Assembly: GCF_000001735.4 (NCBI RefSeq)
Contig: NC_003070.9
Location: 248,001-312,000 of the forward strand
Reading direction: 5' to 3'
Length of the DNA stretch: 64,000 nucleotides
Source: Arabidopsis thaliana
Taxonomy: Eukaryota; Streptophyta; Magnoliopsida; Brassicales; Brassicaceae
Part shown: positions 10,630-23,001 of the stretch, in pieces
How the letters are laid out: each line of letters opens with the position of its first letter
How positions within the stretch are numbered: the stretch's first letter is position 1
The notes under the pieces: model-generated
What the model was told of the DNA's origin: nothing
Seen by the model: only the letters and a program-made list of their open reading frames with translations
Databases searched by the model: none
Made by a program: the position numbers and the translations under genes

Positions 10630-10777
10630 TTTACAAATTAGAGTTGAAAGAGAAAAGTGTTTATTCTCCGTATTTCTAAAAAAACTACATACTTTACATG
10701 TAAAAAGTGTATACTTATTATGTAGTGAGGTCGGTGACCCACGTGACAATAAAATTATTTAAGAAGAAAATATAGTA

Positions 10778-10907
10778 TTTCTCTCGTTTTGGCTACTGAT
10801 TATGTTTTCTCTATCGAATTTATGTTTAAACAATGAAATCTGAAGTGCGTTTGATTGGGCGCAATTTCTCTCGTTTTGGCTACTGATTATGTTTTCTGAA
10901 TCGAATT
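10778..10907. repeat. Direct repeat flanking the PRD3 fragment
   Basis: CTCTCGTTTTGGCTACTGAT followed by TATGTTTTCT occurs twice (from about 10781 and 10867), 86 bp apart. The same phrase matches PRD3 intron 1 at about 1503-1525, so it is the edge of the PRD3-derived duplication, itself tandemly repeated. Confidence 0.8.
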
Positions 10908-11190
10908 TGTGTATCTGTGTTGCGCGAATCTTATTTTAAAAGGAGATTAGCAGATCCACAAGCATCTCAGCAGCTTCGATCTCAACAGTCACAGCAGTCC
11001 CTTCTCTCAGGGACCTTCTTCGTCTCAGCGTGGTTGTGGTGGTTTCTCTCAGATGACTCAGAGTTCTATCGAAGATCTCCTCATCAACGATCAGGTTTGC
11101 TACTTAATCTAAAAGACTTAAGAGTTATCTTCTGTAGATCGTCTCTTCTTCTTCTTCTGAAGAAAAGTTAATTAAGCTATGATTGATTTC
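10864..11190 (+). pseudogene. Partial second copy of PRD3 exon 2 and flanking introns
   Basis: Near-identical to PRD3 about 1503-1760: end of intron 1, exon 2 (CACAAGCATCTCAGCAGCTT, GGGACCTTCTTCGTCTCAGC, GATGACTCAGAGTTCTATCG) and the start of intron 2 (CAGGTTTGCTACTTA, TAGATCGTCTCTTCTTC). Relative to PRD3 it has an extra C after CAGTCC (about 11001), which shifts the reading frame, plus several substitutions. It has no other exons, so it is a non-coding fragment in direct orientation about 9.4 kb from its parent. Confidence 0.93.
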
Positions 11191-11494
11191 ATATTTGGTG
11201 CTGACTTAAGACTTAAGAGATGTTATACGTTTAATATGGGTTTACACATAATTTAAAATTTTAGCACTTGTTTTTAGTATATTAATAAATATTTAAAAAT
11301 ATACTTTTATTTAACTCTTAACACTTGTTTTAAAACATAACTAAATGTTAAATTCTCCCCACTAATATTATTCCCGGTATCTAATAATCTATATACAGCG
11401 TTCGTCTTTCTTACATAAGGAAAACAATTCTTAATATGATTTTACTTCAATTTGAATCTTACTAGGTAGAAGAAATTAAAAGTAATTATACTCA
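11191..11494. other. Intergenic, 3' flank of ROPGEF2
   Basis: AT-rich sequence between the PRD3 fragment and the ROPGEF2 stop codon; probably includes the ROPGEF2 3' UTR. Nothing else is seen. Confidence 0.5.
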
Positions 11495-13474
11495 TCATTC
11501 TTCTCCTCTCATTGTTTTGTCTACATAAAGAACATCATCAATCCAAGCAACTATGTTAAAAGCTAAACCTTCAAGAACTCTTGAATAACTCTCTAACACA
11601 GCTTTTCCAACATCCTGCAAACCACAAACCATAAATTGTTATAATATTCAATAAAACATGATTCAGGTCACTGTTTGTTTCTTAATTACCTTGTTGCAAT
11701 GAATCTTGCAAATATCTAACGATGTCTGAGACAATTCTGGGTACCGTTGTTTCAAACAGAAGAGCAAAGACTCTGCTCTCTCAGCCAAAACATAGTTCTT
11801 GTCACTTCTCTCTGTAATTGACATTAAATCTTTCACCATATTCCATGAAGACTTGGAATTGTTAAGACAAGCTTTGCGTCTCCATGTGTACATTGAAGCT
11901 TCTACTCTATCTGCCAGCTGAAGCGCTTCATGTTCTGATACAATCTTGAGACGATCTAGAAGTTTTTCTGGTGAAAACCGCCCTGAACTCGTCATGTGTC
12001 GATAGATTGCATCTCCTGTGCTCGCTTTTCCGCTCTGCAAATGCATAATATTGTAAGCAAGAAAATGACACCAAAAATAGAAAACCAAAACTTCAAAATC
12101 ATCTTAAGTGTGGTTACCTTTGGAAGAGTTGCCATGTAAGAATCAGGAATATCCATTTCACCGAGTATGCTGCTATTGATGGCCATAGCAGCTTTATGGA
12201 TTTGATTAGTGCTCTCTCGCTTGCTCTTAAGTTGTTTCCTTGCCTTCTCTGATAAACCTTGTAATGGAACCAGAGGAATCGGTAACCACCATTTCTCTTC
12301 TTTCCTCTGCACAATCACTTTCCTGAATGATCCAGTTGCGGAACGCGTTGACTTCATCGACAAGCTTCCTTCTTCTGCATACCAAAACTCTGTCTTTTGA
12401 AAACTATCCAATGCCTCCTGCAGAAAACAAAGAGAATGACTTTTATGAGGAATATTAACCGAGTCAATCTTATTGATGATAGCTTCTTGTTCTGGTGTAG
12501 TAACTACCATAAGCATGGAATCTAGTTTTCTGAGTGCAGGCAGATTGATGTAGATATCTGCTCTTGGTCTACTCTCCATGACCTGACAAAAAAACCGCAA
12601 CAGCTATTTTTAAACTATTGATGTTTATTTCAGTTTTTGGACTTATATCTATAAGCAAATCTTGTTTACCTCAACAGTGGCTCCATTGCTTAGATTCTGT
12701 GACTTTGGGATAAACTCGAAAATATAGTCACACACAGAGAGAAGGCAATTCATTTCTCTCTTCCACGTCGTCTTCTGCTCTATCTCCAATGGTTCTAATC
12801 TTAGATTCTGTCCAAAAACAGTAGCTGCAAATCTCAAAATCAAAAGACATTAACTACAGTTTCTCTAGATGGCTTAGTTTGAAAGTCACAAAACTGTGAG
12901 GCGTATTAGTGTTTAGTTACCATAAAGATTGGTTATAGCGTTTGAGATTGTCACTGCGGTGCAAACGCCTTTGCCGCTTCCTGACATATCTTCCCCAAGC
13001 AGAAGCTTCGAGAATCTTTCCTTCATCGTCTCCAGCTCTGCTACGAAACCGATAACAGTTTCATGATTATAATGACAAAGAGGAAATACAGACACAGAGA
13101 AAGAGAGAGAGACGGAGAAACACAAAACCTGGCTCTGAAATTTCTTGGACCGCAAGGTGCTCATCAGTCTCAATCTGATTATGTTTCAAGTCGAAGACAG
13201 TTGGAAAATTTGAGCTCGCAGAGTTGTTGGATTCGGTTAAGACAGGCCAATCACTAGGAGAAGCCTCAGTGCAGAAACTGCTGGTTTCATCTATTTGGTC
13301 TGAAAAGCCTCCTCCAGAGGTTTCAGAACATGTTCGATGATAAGCAAAAGAATCTGTGCTCATTGTTGAGTAAACCGGAGTTTCAGATGCTGAATGATCA
13401 TTTGGATCGATGGGACCAGGTGACTGATGATAGCCCACATCGTCGTTTTCTTCGTGATTTGGCAAATTCTCCAT
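11495..13474 (-). CDS. ROPGEF2: ROPGEF2, PRONE-domain Rho-of-plants guanine nucleotide exchange factor
   Basis: Activates ROP GTPases at the plasma membrane by GDP/GTP exchange, linking receptor kinases to polarity and cytoskeleton. The start ATG is at 13474 ([20 protein letters not shown]) and the stop TGA at 11495-11497 after [14 protein letters not shown]; about seven exons. The variable N-terminus (exon 1, 13129-13474) is Ser/acidic-rich. The PRONE domain follows: [76 protein letters not shown] and the terminal [20 protein letters not shown]. The short tail after PRONE is usual for this member. Assignment to GEF2 rather than a paralogue rests on gene order (At1g01700). Confidence 0.9.
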
Positions 13475-14949
13475 CTTCTCAATGTTCTGTTTTTGAAAAT
13501 TCCTCTGCTTTTGTTGATCTCTTGTTTTAATAAAAGAAATAAAGCTTAGAACTTTCGTTGTGATGTATCAGGAAAACTTTAGAATATGAATCTAAATCCG
13601 ACAATTAGAATCGGGAATTATTTTTGATTCTTGGATAGTGAAATTTTGAGGACCAGATAGCAGTAAAGTAGAAGAATTGTTTTGTTTTTTTTTGGCCAAA
13701 AGCAGAGACCGTTAGGCGTGCCAAAATCAAAAAGCAAAACAAAACATAAAGAAACGAAAAGAAAGAAATGAAGTAATCACAACATTATTTATCGAAACTT
13801 TCACGAAGATTTATTTTATTACTATAACAAACATTTCGCTTATGTCGATCAAGATACATGAAAGTCTGAAACTTGAAATTTTGAAAAACGATATTAAGGA
13901 AGAAGAAAAAAGCAACGGTCTTTATTTTATTTACCTTTAAGGCTTTAAAGCTTCTGCAAATTTGTCTTTGAATTTGAAACGCTTGAATCTTTTATAACGT
14001 TTATAAAACACTCTCTTTTCCGCATTAAGCTTTCTACACAATTTATCGGTGCCCGGAAAAAACTTGAACAATGTGGACCGTCCGATGGGGAAGGATGACT
14101 CATCCTACGGTTGAGATTGTGAAATGTTTTTTCAAACATTTCAACTAAAACAACTAATTGAAGATACGAAATCATAAACCCCAAAGGTACCTAGCGTGTT
14201 ACGCGAGAAACACATAGCTACAGAGAATATCTGTTTCCAAATGTACATATGCTTTAAGATTAAGTAGGAGGAAAATCCATCGTGACAGTGAGACCCAATC
14301 GATCGAGAAAGCATCCATGATTTGGAGAAAATTAATACTGATTCAAATTGAAACATAGACTAGAAACGAAAAATAACAGCTTTCAGGAGTTGGTAACAAT
14401 TTAATTAACCACTGAGTGATAATCGAACAAGACGAAAACCCGTCCGGAGTGGTTACTATAACTTGCATATAGTAACCATTGGTTTTAAACAAGCAAATTA
14501 AACGAAAAGAAAAATAAATACTGATTCAAATAGAAACATTAGACTAGAAACGAATTAAAATAACAGCTGACTGAGATTCTGTTATTATCGTCTCTTCTCA
14601 TGGGCCATTTAGAAATTTACTTAGTTCGGATTTATTTTAAGGCCTTAAAGCCATTAATGGGCCTTGAGGTTGTAGGATTTGTTTATTGCTTTTTGTTTCA
14701 TCTCAAGAATTAAATTACATCACACCAATATTATTTGTATATTTCTTCATTTATTAATACTAATTATTATTATTTTATTTATAACACGTGAGAGAAATAA
14801 AAATCGAACCGAGTCCACGTATTCTTCCATAAACCGGAGCTGGTAGTTGATACAATTGATTTACCTTGCCAGGTGGGAGGAAACCACATTTTCTCACACC
14901 TAATCATCATCATCCAACCGGCGATTTCTTCCGACTAGCCGAATCCGCC
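13475..14949. promoter_or_regulatory. Divergent intergenic region ROPGEF2 / ACH2
   Basis: About 1.5 kb between divergent start codons. It contains a direct repeat (ATACTGATTCAAATWGAAACA...AGACTAGAAACGAA...AACAGCT at about 14334-14382 and 14518-14569), a perfect hairpin at 14451-14477, and a GGGCCTT motif near 14660. No ORF with coding character is present. Confidence 0.5.
14451..14477. repeat. Perfect 10-bp hairpin
   Basis: GGTTACTATA, a 7-base spacer ACTTGCA, then TATAGTAACC: a perfect 10-bp inverted repeat. It lies between the two copies of the 14.33/14.52 kb direct repeat. It could be an element footprint or a protein-binding site; its function is unknown. Confidence 0.75.
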
Positions 14950-17900
14950 ATGAACACCGAGTCAGGTAAGCCTATAACGTGAGATTGAGGAATGACGTAG
15001 TGAGATTTTCGGCGAATTCCATGTTGTTGCTGCTCTGTTTTTGTAGTTGTCGAGTTCCTTGGAAACGTCCCTTTACTCCAGAAATTACCGAGCTCTTCTC
15101 TGAAGAAAATTGCTCAAGTTGTTGTGCCGAAACGTTACGGTCGGTCCATTCTCAATTTCGGATTTATTCTTCTCTCTGATTTCACGATATAAAAAAATTG
15201 AGCTGTGTTGTTCTCTATTGTATTATTGAAGGGAAAGGGGATTATGTGGTTCGTGAAGATCAAACTTGGGATGGATGTTATTTTATTTTGCAAGGAGAGG
15301 TTTGTTTCTGAGACTAGATATCGATGTATCTATCTTCGCCATTGTTATAATTTGATTCTTGTTTGCAGGCTCAGGTTTCCGGACCAGACGAAGAAGATAA
15401 CCGTTCCGAATTCCTCTTGAAACAGTATGATTACTTCGGCGTTGGTGAGAGATGAATGCTTTCTGTTCAACCTTGGGTTTGGTGATATATGCTCAGCTTC
15501 CTTGTCTTTTTTCTTCCTCCTACAGGTTTATCTGGGAACGTTCATTCAGCAGACATTGTTGCTATGTCCCAGGTATTTGCTGACTTTTGATATATATTCC
15601 AACGACAAGCGTGTCCAAGTTTCTTCCCTCACTTGTCATTGCAGCTTACGTGTTTGGTGTTGCCGCGTGATCACTGTCATTTGCTTGAGACTAATTCCAT
15701 CTGGCAATCGGATACGTCACTTGACAAATGCTCTTTAGTGGAACGCATTTTGCAACTCGACCCTTTAGAAGTACGTACGGACGGTGTTCTTCTTTATCAC
15801 ATTTCTTTCTGCTTCTGGCAACTGAATCTCTTTTTCTCTGTGCTTCTTTCTTCTAGTTGAATATCTTCAGGGGGATCACACTACCTGATGCTCCTATATT
15901 TGGAAAGGTTTTTGGAGGACAATTTGTCGGACAGGTATCGCATTTTCTCTAGGAAGGTTACATTATTATGTCTCTGTAAACCTTGCTGATCTGATTCATG
16001 TGCATATATATATTGCTTGTTAACAGTGATAACCGTAACCACTACTAAGTCACTTTTACCAACATTTTACAGGCTCTTGCTGCGGCGTCAAAAACTGTTG
16101 ATTTTCTCAAGGTCGTCCACAGTTTACACTCCTATTTTCTTCTCGTTGGAGATATTGACAGTATGTACATAATCTCACTGGGGCACTTTCTAGCCACCAA
16201 TGATGCCTTTCTTCCCTATTGAAACCCACCCTGCTGTTGGATTCATCTGATTATCATAGTTTGTTGCTCTTGCTTGCAGTCCCCATTATTTATCAAGTTC
16301 ACCGCATACGTGATGGGAACAACTTTGCCACCCGAAGAGTTGATGCAGTACAGAAAGGAAATATCATATTCATCTTGCTGGCATCATTTCAGGTTTCCCA
16401 TTTTATTCTTTACAAGATAGCTTATGAATCTCTACGTCCACCTGCCACCAAGAGAGAATAGCCTTTCACAAAACTGGGAAAATTGTTTTCTTAAATTTTC
16501 TCTTTTATTACTTTCATAGAAAGAACAACAAGGATTTGAGCACCAGGAGTCAACCATGCCCTCTGTACCAGATCCTGATACGGTAAATCATTTCTCCAGA
16601 TTTAAGGGTTCCAATAAATTGTTGTGTGTTTTATTTTTCACCATTATCTGCTACAGCTTCTATCACTGGAGGAGTTGCGTGAAAGCCGTATAACTGATCC
16701 TCATTTACCGAGGTAAGTGGTAGTGTTTTCCAATGTATGATAACTTATATCAAAAGCTCAAGTTGGACCAATCTTCCAATTGTTTCTTTCTTTCAGGAGT
16801 TATCGGAACAAAGTTGCAACTAGAAACTTTGTTCCATGGCCTATAGAGATTCGATTTTGTGAGCCCAGCAATTCAACAAATCAGACAAAGTCTCCTCCGA
16901 GGTTAACAACTCGCTGAAATAAATCAATTATATCATAGAGTACTCTTGAGTGTATACTCATAAATTCCATTAAGTATTTCTTAAAAAAAAAATCAAGAAA
17001 CTCACAATGCCTTCTTGCAGATTGAACTATTGGTTTAGAGCAAAGGGAAGGCTTTCTGATGATCAAGCTTTGCACCGGTAAGTAACTCCATCTATGTATA
17101 TCAAGGTAACCATCTAAAAATTGGTATTATTCATCTGGTAACAATCCTTTAAACTTTAAAGGCAAGAATGATTGTAGACAAGTGAATCAATGGTGTTTTA
17201 GTATCCCAAGTTGATAGGTTGAGACTTGTAAAAGGCCAAACTTTCTTAATAGCATTGAAAAACTGACGGTATATTGAAATTCAATTTATCATTCTTAGCA
17301 AACTAATCATTTGGCAAAGCCATGTTGATATGCAGATGTGTCGTTGCATTTGCCTCGGATTTAATATTTTGTGGTGTTGGTTTGAACCCTCACCGGAGAA
17401 AAGGGGTGAAATCCGCCGCACTTAGCCTGGACCATGCGTAGGTTTTTATTTTCTCTTGGTGATGTATGAGTTTTGTGTGTCTGGGTTAAATTTTTTAATT
17501 ACATTGAGGCATTATTCCAGTAGGGATCTTCCAGATAAGTAACTATTACGAGTTACTATTCCTCATTTGGTTTGCAGGATGTGGTTTCACCGACCTCTAA
17601 GAGCCGACGAGTGGTTGCTCTATGTGGTAGTTTTTTCTATCCTTGTTTCTTATGAACATTTCAGATCAAATGTTTGTTCAGAATAAATGAAAATGATTTT
17701 TGGTATAGAGTTGTTTTATAAACTTGTTTGCTGTAAGAGGTTCACCCACTTACAACACAAAGGATGCTGCTTGCAGATTGTGAGTCCAACTGCGCATGAG
17801 ACCCGTGGTTTTGTGACTGGTCAAATGTTCAACAGGAAAGGAGAGGTACTCTTTCTCTATTCTTTTGAACCCTATTATACATACATATCTGGAAATGATA

Positions 17901-18029
17901 AGTGATAAAAGAATTCCTTTTGGTATGTGTTTTTGAATATGAGAACAACAGCTGGTTGTATCATTAACGCAAGAGGCCCTATTAAGAGAGGCTAGACCTC
18001 CAAAACCCTCCGGCACGTCGAAGCTCTGA
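14950..18029 (+). CDS. ACH2: ACH2-type acyl-CoA thioesterase with N-terminal cNMP-binding domain and PTS1
   Basis: Hydrolyses fatty acyl-CoA to free acid and CoA in peroxisomes. The start is ATG 14950 (exon 1, 14950-14965). The first exons form a cyclic-nucleotide-binding fold ([20 protein letters not shown], then GCYFILQGE and [11 protein letters not shown]). The rest is a TesB-type double hot-dog thioesterase: [33 protein letters not shown], and [20 protein letters not shown], which holds the catalytic Asp of the family. The last four residues TSKL (stop 18027-18029) include the canonical peroxisomal targeting tripeptide SKL. The coding part is split into many small exons. The symbol ACH2 (At1g01710) is from memory. 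Confidence 0.88.
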
Positions 18030-18516
18030 ATGGCTCTCAACGTAAGTTAAATAAGATACATTATTACGAGTACAAGGCGACGAATAAAAAGATCAAAAAC
18101 CAATCTGGGTGGGTACTAAATAAAAGATTTTATTAGACAAACTCATAATGTCAATGTAGCACGCTGTATGTACATTGTTTGATTCCGGCCTTCTCACCTC
18201 TATCATCATCTATCTATAAATTCTCTTGTTTTTTTTTTTTGTTTTAAAATTCTTTCTCACAAGAACACCTTTAGATCGATTCGTGGGCCAGAAAATTATG
18301 GGCCCAAGTATCAAATTAGTTTTCGTACGACCCATTTTGGATCCGCGGGGGTATCTTTGATGGAACCGGTACACCTGCTTAACCGGCCGGTTTATAGTTT
18401 TGTATCCATTTGTGATTTGCGGGTTTCTGTTGCCACCTCCCCACTCTCCTCGCTTTTGTTGGTCTTGGAAAAACCCTGGGATTTTGGGTATCTCTGAGCA
18501 CGAATTCTACATTCTC
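18030..18516 (+). promoter_or_regulatory. Intergenic, promoter of the small coiled-coil gene
   Basis: About 0.5 kb. Two TGGGCC site II motifs lie at 18284-18289 and 18299-18304, about 215 bp before the ATG. The left part is probably ACH2 3' UTR. No other feature is seen. Confidence 0.5.
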
Positions 18517-19504
18517 ATGGCTTTCGAACACAGAAATGAAGACCTAAATTCCTTGGATTCGGAAGAAGATCTGGAGAAAATGGAGTCAGAGGTGGAGCAA
18601 ATGTCGCGCAAGGTTTCCGAGTACAGGAAAAGCCTACCGAGTAATCTGAGCAATTCTGTGATTTCTTCTCGTAGATCCAATTTTCCCAACATCGATTCTT
18701 TGGGCTTTCGCACAACTAGCACAGGTTCGTACGTTTCTTTGCTTATATTTAGTTAGATACCTTCCTTCTCCTTTGGTTTCAGCTGGAATTTTAGTCTCTT
18801 TTTCTTTCTAGATGATGTAATAATAGATTGATCCTCTACATTATTCGTGGATCATTCTTGTGAAGACCAAGTTGTTTAGCAGCAGCAGACTTGCCTTTTG
18901 ATTGTGATGTCGTTTTTTGCATTTAGGTTTGTGTCATGCCATGCGTGTAGAATATTGTGATACTTGCTACTATACCCTCTGGATGATTATGTTCATGAGT
19001 TATTACGCTTAATTCTGAGGTGATGATACATATACAAGGCTTTTCCATTACAATAAATCATGTATTTTTGTGGCTTAGAATCGACAAGCATGAGACTATG
19101 TGATGATATGTTTAGCTAAGCTGAGAGAAAATGATTGTTTAGCCAATTTTTGTTTACAGATACCATGAGATAAGTGGCCACATTAGGTGACACTAAGATT
19201 TCATAGCATTGTAATATACACAAGTCTCTAGTGAACTGCTGTTGTGATAACCAACTCATCAGTTATTTTGTTCCTTGCAAGTTTGGAAGAACCTCTAGTG
19301 TCAAGAGATGGAGCACATATAGGTGGAATCGAACAAGAATCTCGAGATAGCCTGATTCAGCTCAAAGAAAGAGTGTACGAGAACATTGCCACAGTGCCTC
19401 TAGTTGTAGAGAGAATGCGAGAGAGTAAAGAGAGAATCGACAAGTCCATTTCTTTCAATGGAACTACTATGCACCCGGCTTTCACAAGGCGGAAAGCTAG
19501 CTAA
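18517..19504 (+). CDS. Small uncharacterised acidic/coiled-coil protein
   Basis: Two exons, 18517-18724 and 19263-19504, join in frame to 149 codons with a 538-bp intron. The N-terminal half is acidic and likely coiled coil (SLDSEEDLEKMESEVEQMSR). The C-terminal half is helical (ESRDSLIQLKERVYENIATV, RMRESKERIDKSISFNG) and ends HPAFTRRKAS. I do not recognise a family. The acceptor was chosen at CTCATCAG|TT because the nearer GCAAG would be out of frame; this inserts VILFLAS and is the least certain part of the model. The start is at MAFEHRNEDLN; an in-frame ATG at 18400 lies upstream but the intervening sequence looks like leader. Confidence 0.7.
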
Positions 19505-20470
19505 CTGATCAGTTTCTACTTCTCCCTATTGGCTTTACCACTCAAAGAAAGCTAATGCATAGGAGGAGATATGGCTGGTATTTCTTTCTACTATATTAGT
19601 ATCAACCAACATCTCTCGCATTTAGAATAAGAGTATACCATAACCTCTGTTTTGATTGTGTTCTACATTGAAACAGGTCTTTCTCTGATTTTAATATGGA
19701 CTCTTATAGAATCTTGGGCTGATTCTACACCCTGTATGTATATGTAAGAATCACATAATCAGATGGTTGCACAATTGTCAAGAACACCCAAATCCAAGCT
19801 TGCGATTTAGCAATCTCACCCGTGTAAGAAACTTAAAACCATAAAACCAATTGATATAAGAGCTTTTCTAGCAAAAACTTAAAAATATAATTAACACCGT
19901 CGAAAATGGTGGAGGCTACTAGAGCGAGATATAAACTTTATCACCGTTTAATCGTGTGGGATTTTGAAATGATATGAACCTATTGCAAAAAGACAAAAAA
20001 AAAATATAAACGGAGGAACTAGGCAGTGGGACCGGAGATCCACCGACCGGAAACGAAGAATCCATAGTAAGATAGAGCCCAGGGGTTCGGTCGTATCGGA
20101 CCGGTCGGATTTGGATTCTAACGACAAGTGAGTGGACCCCCAGAAACGACAGACGTAAGCAATGACAACATCAAACTCATCGCCACGTCAGCAACGGAGT
20201 TCTACTTGCGAAACGTGTCCCGGCAGCGTCATCCACCCACGTGTGTTCTAGAAGCTCTTCTCCTCCTCCGTATCTCGACACGTGTCCACTCCCTCTCCTT
20301 ATATAATTGACTTTTCTCTCATTCTTTCCAAGTTTCAAAAACGCCAAGTTTCAGAGGTAGAGAGAGAGATACTACAATTGATTAGGATAGGATCAGGATC
20401 ATCCTCAACAACCTCCTCCTAATTCCTCCTCCATTCATAGTAACAATAATATTAAGAAAGAGGGTAAACT
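19505..20470 (+). promoter_or_regulatory. ATAF1 promoter region with ABRE/G-box cluster
   Basis: About 1 kb upstream of ATAF1. The proximal part has two CACGTG G-boxes (20238-20243, 20279-20284) plus ACGTGTC at about 20214 and CCACGTCA at about 20182, all ABRE-type ACGT cores. A TATA box (TTATATAA) lies at about 20299-20306. This fits the known ABA, drought and wound induction of ATAF1. The distal part is AT-rich and contains the 3' UTR of the preceding gene. Confidence 0.7.
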
Positions 20471-21514
20471 ATGTCAGAATTATTACAGTTGCCTCCAGGT
20501 TTCCGATTTCACCCTACCGATGAAGAGCTTGTCATGCACTATCTCTGCCGCAAATGTGCCTCTCAGTCCATCGCCGTTCCGATCATCGCTGAGATCGATC
20601 TCTACAAATACGATCCATGGGAGCTTCCTGGTGACATACTAGCTCTCTTTCTCTTTAATCTTTGCCGGATTCTAAATCTGAGATTGTTCTCTGCTGACTC
20701 AAATTCAATTTTACAGGTTTAGCCTTGTATGGTGAGAAGGAATGGTACTTCTTCTCTCCCAGGGACAGAAAATATCCCAACGGTTCGCGTCCTAACCGGT
20801 CCGCTGGTTCTGGTTACTGGAAAGCTACCGGAGCTGATAAACCGATCGGACTACCTAAACCGGTCGGAATTAAGAAAGCTCTTGTTTTCTACGCCGGCAA
20901 AGCTCCAAAGGGAGAGAAAACCAATTGGATCATGCACGAGTACCGTCTCGCCGACGTTGACCGGTCCGTTCGCAAGAAGAAGAATAGTCTCAGGGTATGG
21001 AATCAGATCTGATTCACATCTTTGTTTCAATCTCTTGTTCTGTTTCTGGTAAATTGAATCAACGGTGTTGATTTTTGCCCAGCTGGATGATTGGGTTCTC
21101 TGCCGGATTTACAACAAAAAAGGAGCTACCGAGAGGCGGGGACCACCGCCTCCGGTTGTTTACGGCGACGAAATCATGGAGGAGAAGCCGAAGGTGACGG
21201 AGATGGTTATGCCTCCGCCGCCGCAACAGACAAGTGAGTTCGCGTATTTCGACACGTCGGATTCGGTGCCGAAGCTGCATACTACGGATTCGAGTTGCTC
21301 GGAGCAGGTGGTGTCGCCGGAGTTCACGAGCGAGGTTCAGAGCGAGCCCAAGTGGAAAGATTGGTCGGCCGTAAGTAATGACAATAACAATACCCTTGAT
21401 TTTGGGTTTAATTACATTGATGCCACCGTGGATAACGCGTTTGGAGGAGGAGGGAGTAGTAATCAGATGTTTCCGCTACAGGATATGTTCATGTACATGC
21501 AGAAGCCTTACTAG
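20471..21514 (+). CDS. NAC002: ATAF1 (NAC002), stress-responsive NAC transcription factor
   Basis: Nuclear DNA-binding regulator of ABA, drought, wound and senescence responses. Three exons (20471-20630, 20717-20994, 21083-21514) give 289 residues. The NAC domain subdomains are in order: [91 protein letters not shown] and MHEYRL, then [13 protein letters not shown]. The variable C-terminal activation region contains a Trp motif ([12 protein letters not shown]) and ends [10 protein letters not shown]. The first intron splits PG|LALYGE, the usual NAC position. Length and sequence match ATAF1. Confidence 0.97.
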
Positions 21515-22015
21515 AAGGGAATTCCTTTCCTGCCGCCGAAACGCAACGCAAAACGACCCTCGTTTTTGCGTTTATGGCAACACGAGACCGTTTTATATGG
21601 TCAATGAGTGTGCCGATTCGGCCATTAGATTTCTGTTCAGTCTTCGTTTATTCTATAGACCGTCCGATTTCAGATCATCCCTAATCGGACGGTGGTCGTT
21701 GGATGTATCAGTAGTGTATTACTGTGTTAGGTAGAAGAAAATCCACTTGTTCTTAAATTGGCATAAAAGTCAGAAGCTAATATTTATATGTGCCGCAATC
21801 AATTTAATATTTTCTGTCTACTTAGGAGTAATGGATACAAACTAGCGTATTGGTTCTATATTTATTTATCAGCTTTCACAGTTGATCTGACTTACATTTA
21901 TTGTGAACATATCTAACAAGTGTAGAGGAGTAATGGATACAAGCTAGAGTACAGTGTGTTAGCAGAAACGCTATAAGATGAAGTCTGATGTTGAGCTACA
22001 TGTTACTGTCCATTG
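21515..22015. other. Intergenic, convergent 3' ends
   Basis: About 0.5 kb between the stop codons of ATAF1 (plus) and the 62-aa gene (minus), so mostly 3' UTRs. A 21-bp phrase GGAGTAATGGATACAARCTAG occurs at about 21825 and 21927. Nothing else is seen. Confidence 0.5.
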
Positions 22016-22735
<720 letters not shown>

Positions 22736-23001
22736 CGATGTTTTCGTTCCCAGAAAGAACAATTCCGGTGATTTTGGTTTTTTTCAAGTGACACAATGAT
22801 GATGTTATACGTTTTTTTATTGGTAAAACGACACACAATCCGATTTGTGTAAGAAAATTCATGCCGTTTTCGTTCACTTCAAATATGGGCCCAGAAAGGC
22901 CCAAACATCTCATCAAGTCCTCACGGCGTCGTTTTTAAGATCCCCGCTGCGTTGATTTATGGCGATCTCTTTCGGCGGTTGAAAACCTTTGAAAATTGAA
23001 A
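22736..23001. promoter_or_regulatory. Bidirectional promoter with paired site II motifs
   Basis: 266 bp between the divergent start codons of the 62-aa gene and the Pro-rich gene. TGGGCC at 22886-22891 and GGCCCA at 22898-22903 form an inverted pair in the middle. Confidence 0.6.

Noticed and set aside
18400-18516. Upstream in-frame ATG extending the 149-aa protein
   Set aside because: The extra residues are Pro/Cys-rich and look like translated leader; the ATG at 18517 fits better.
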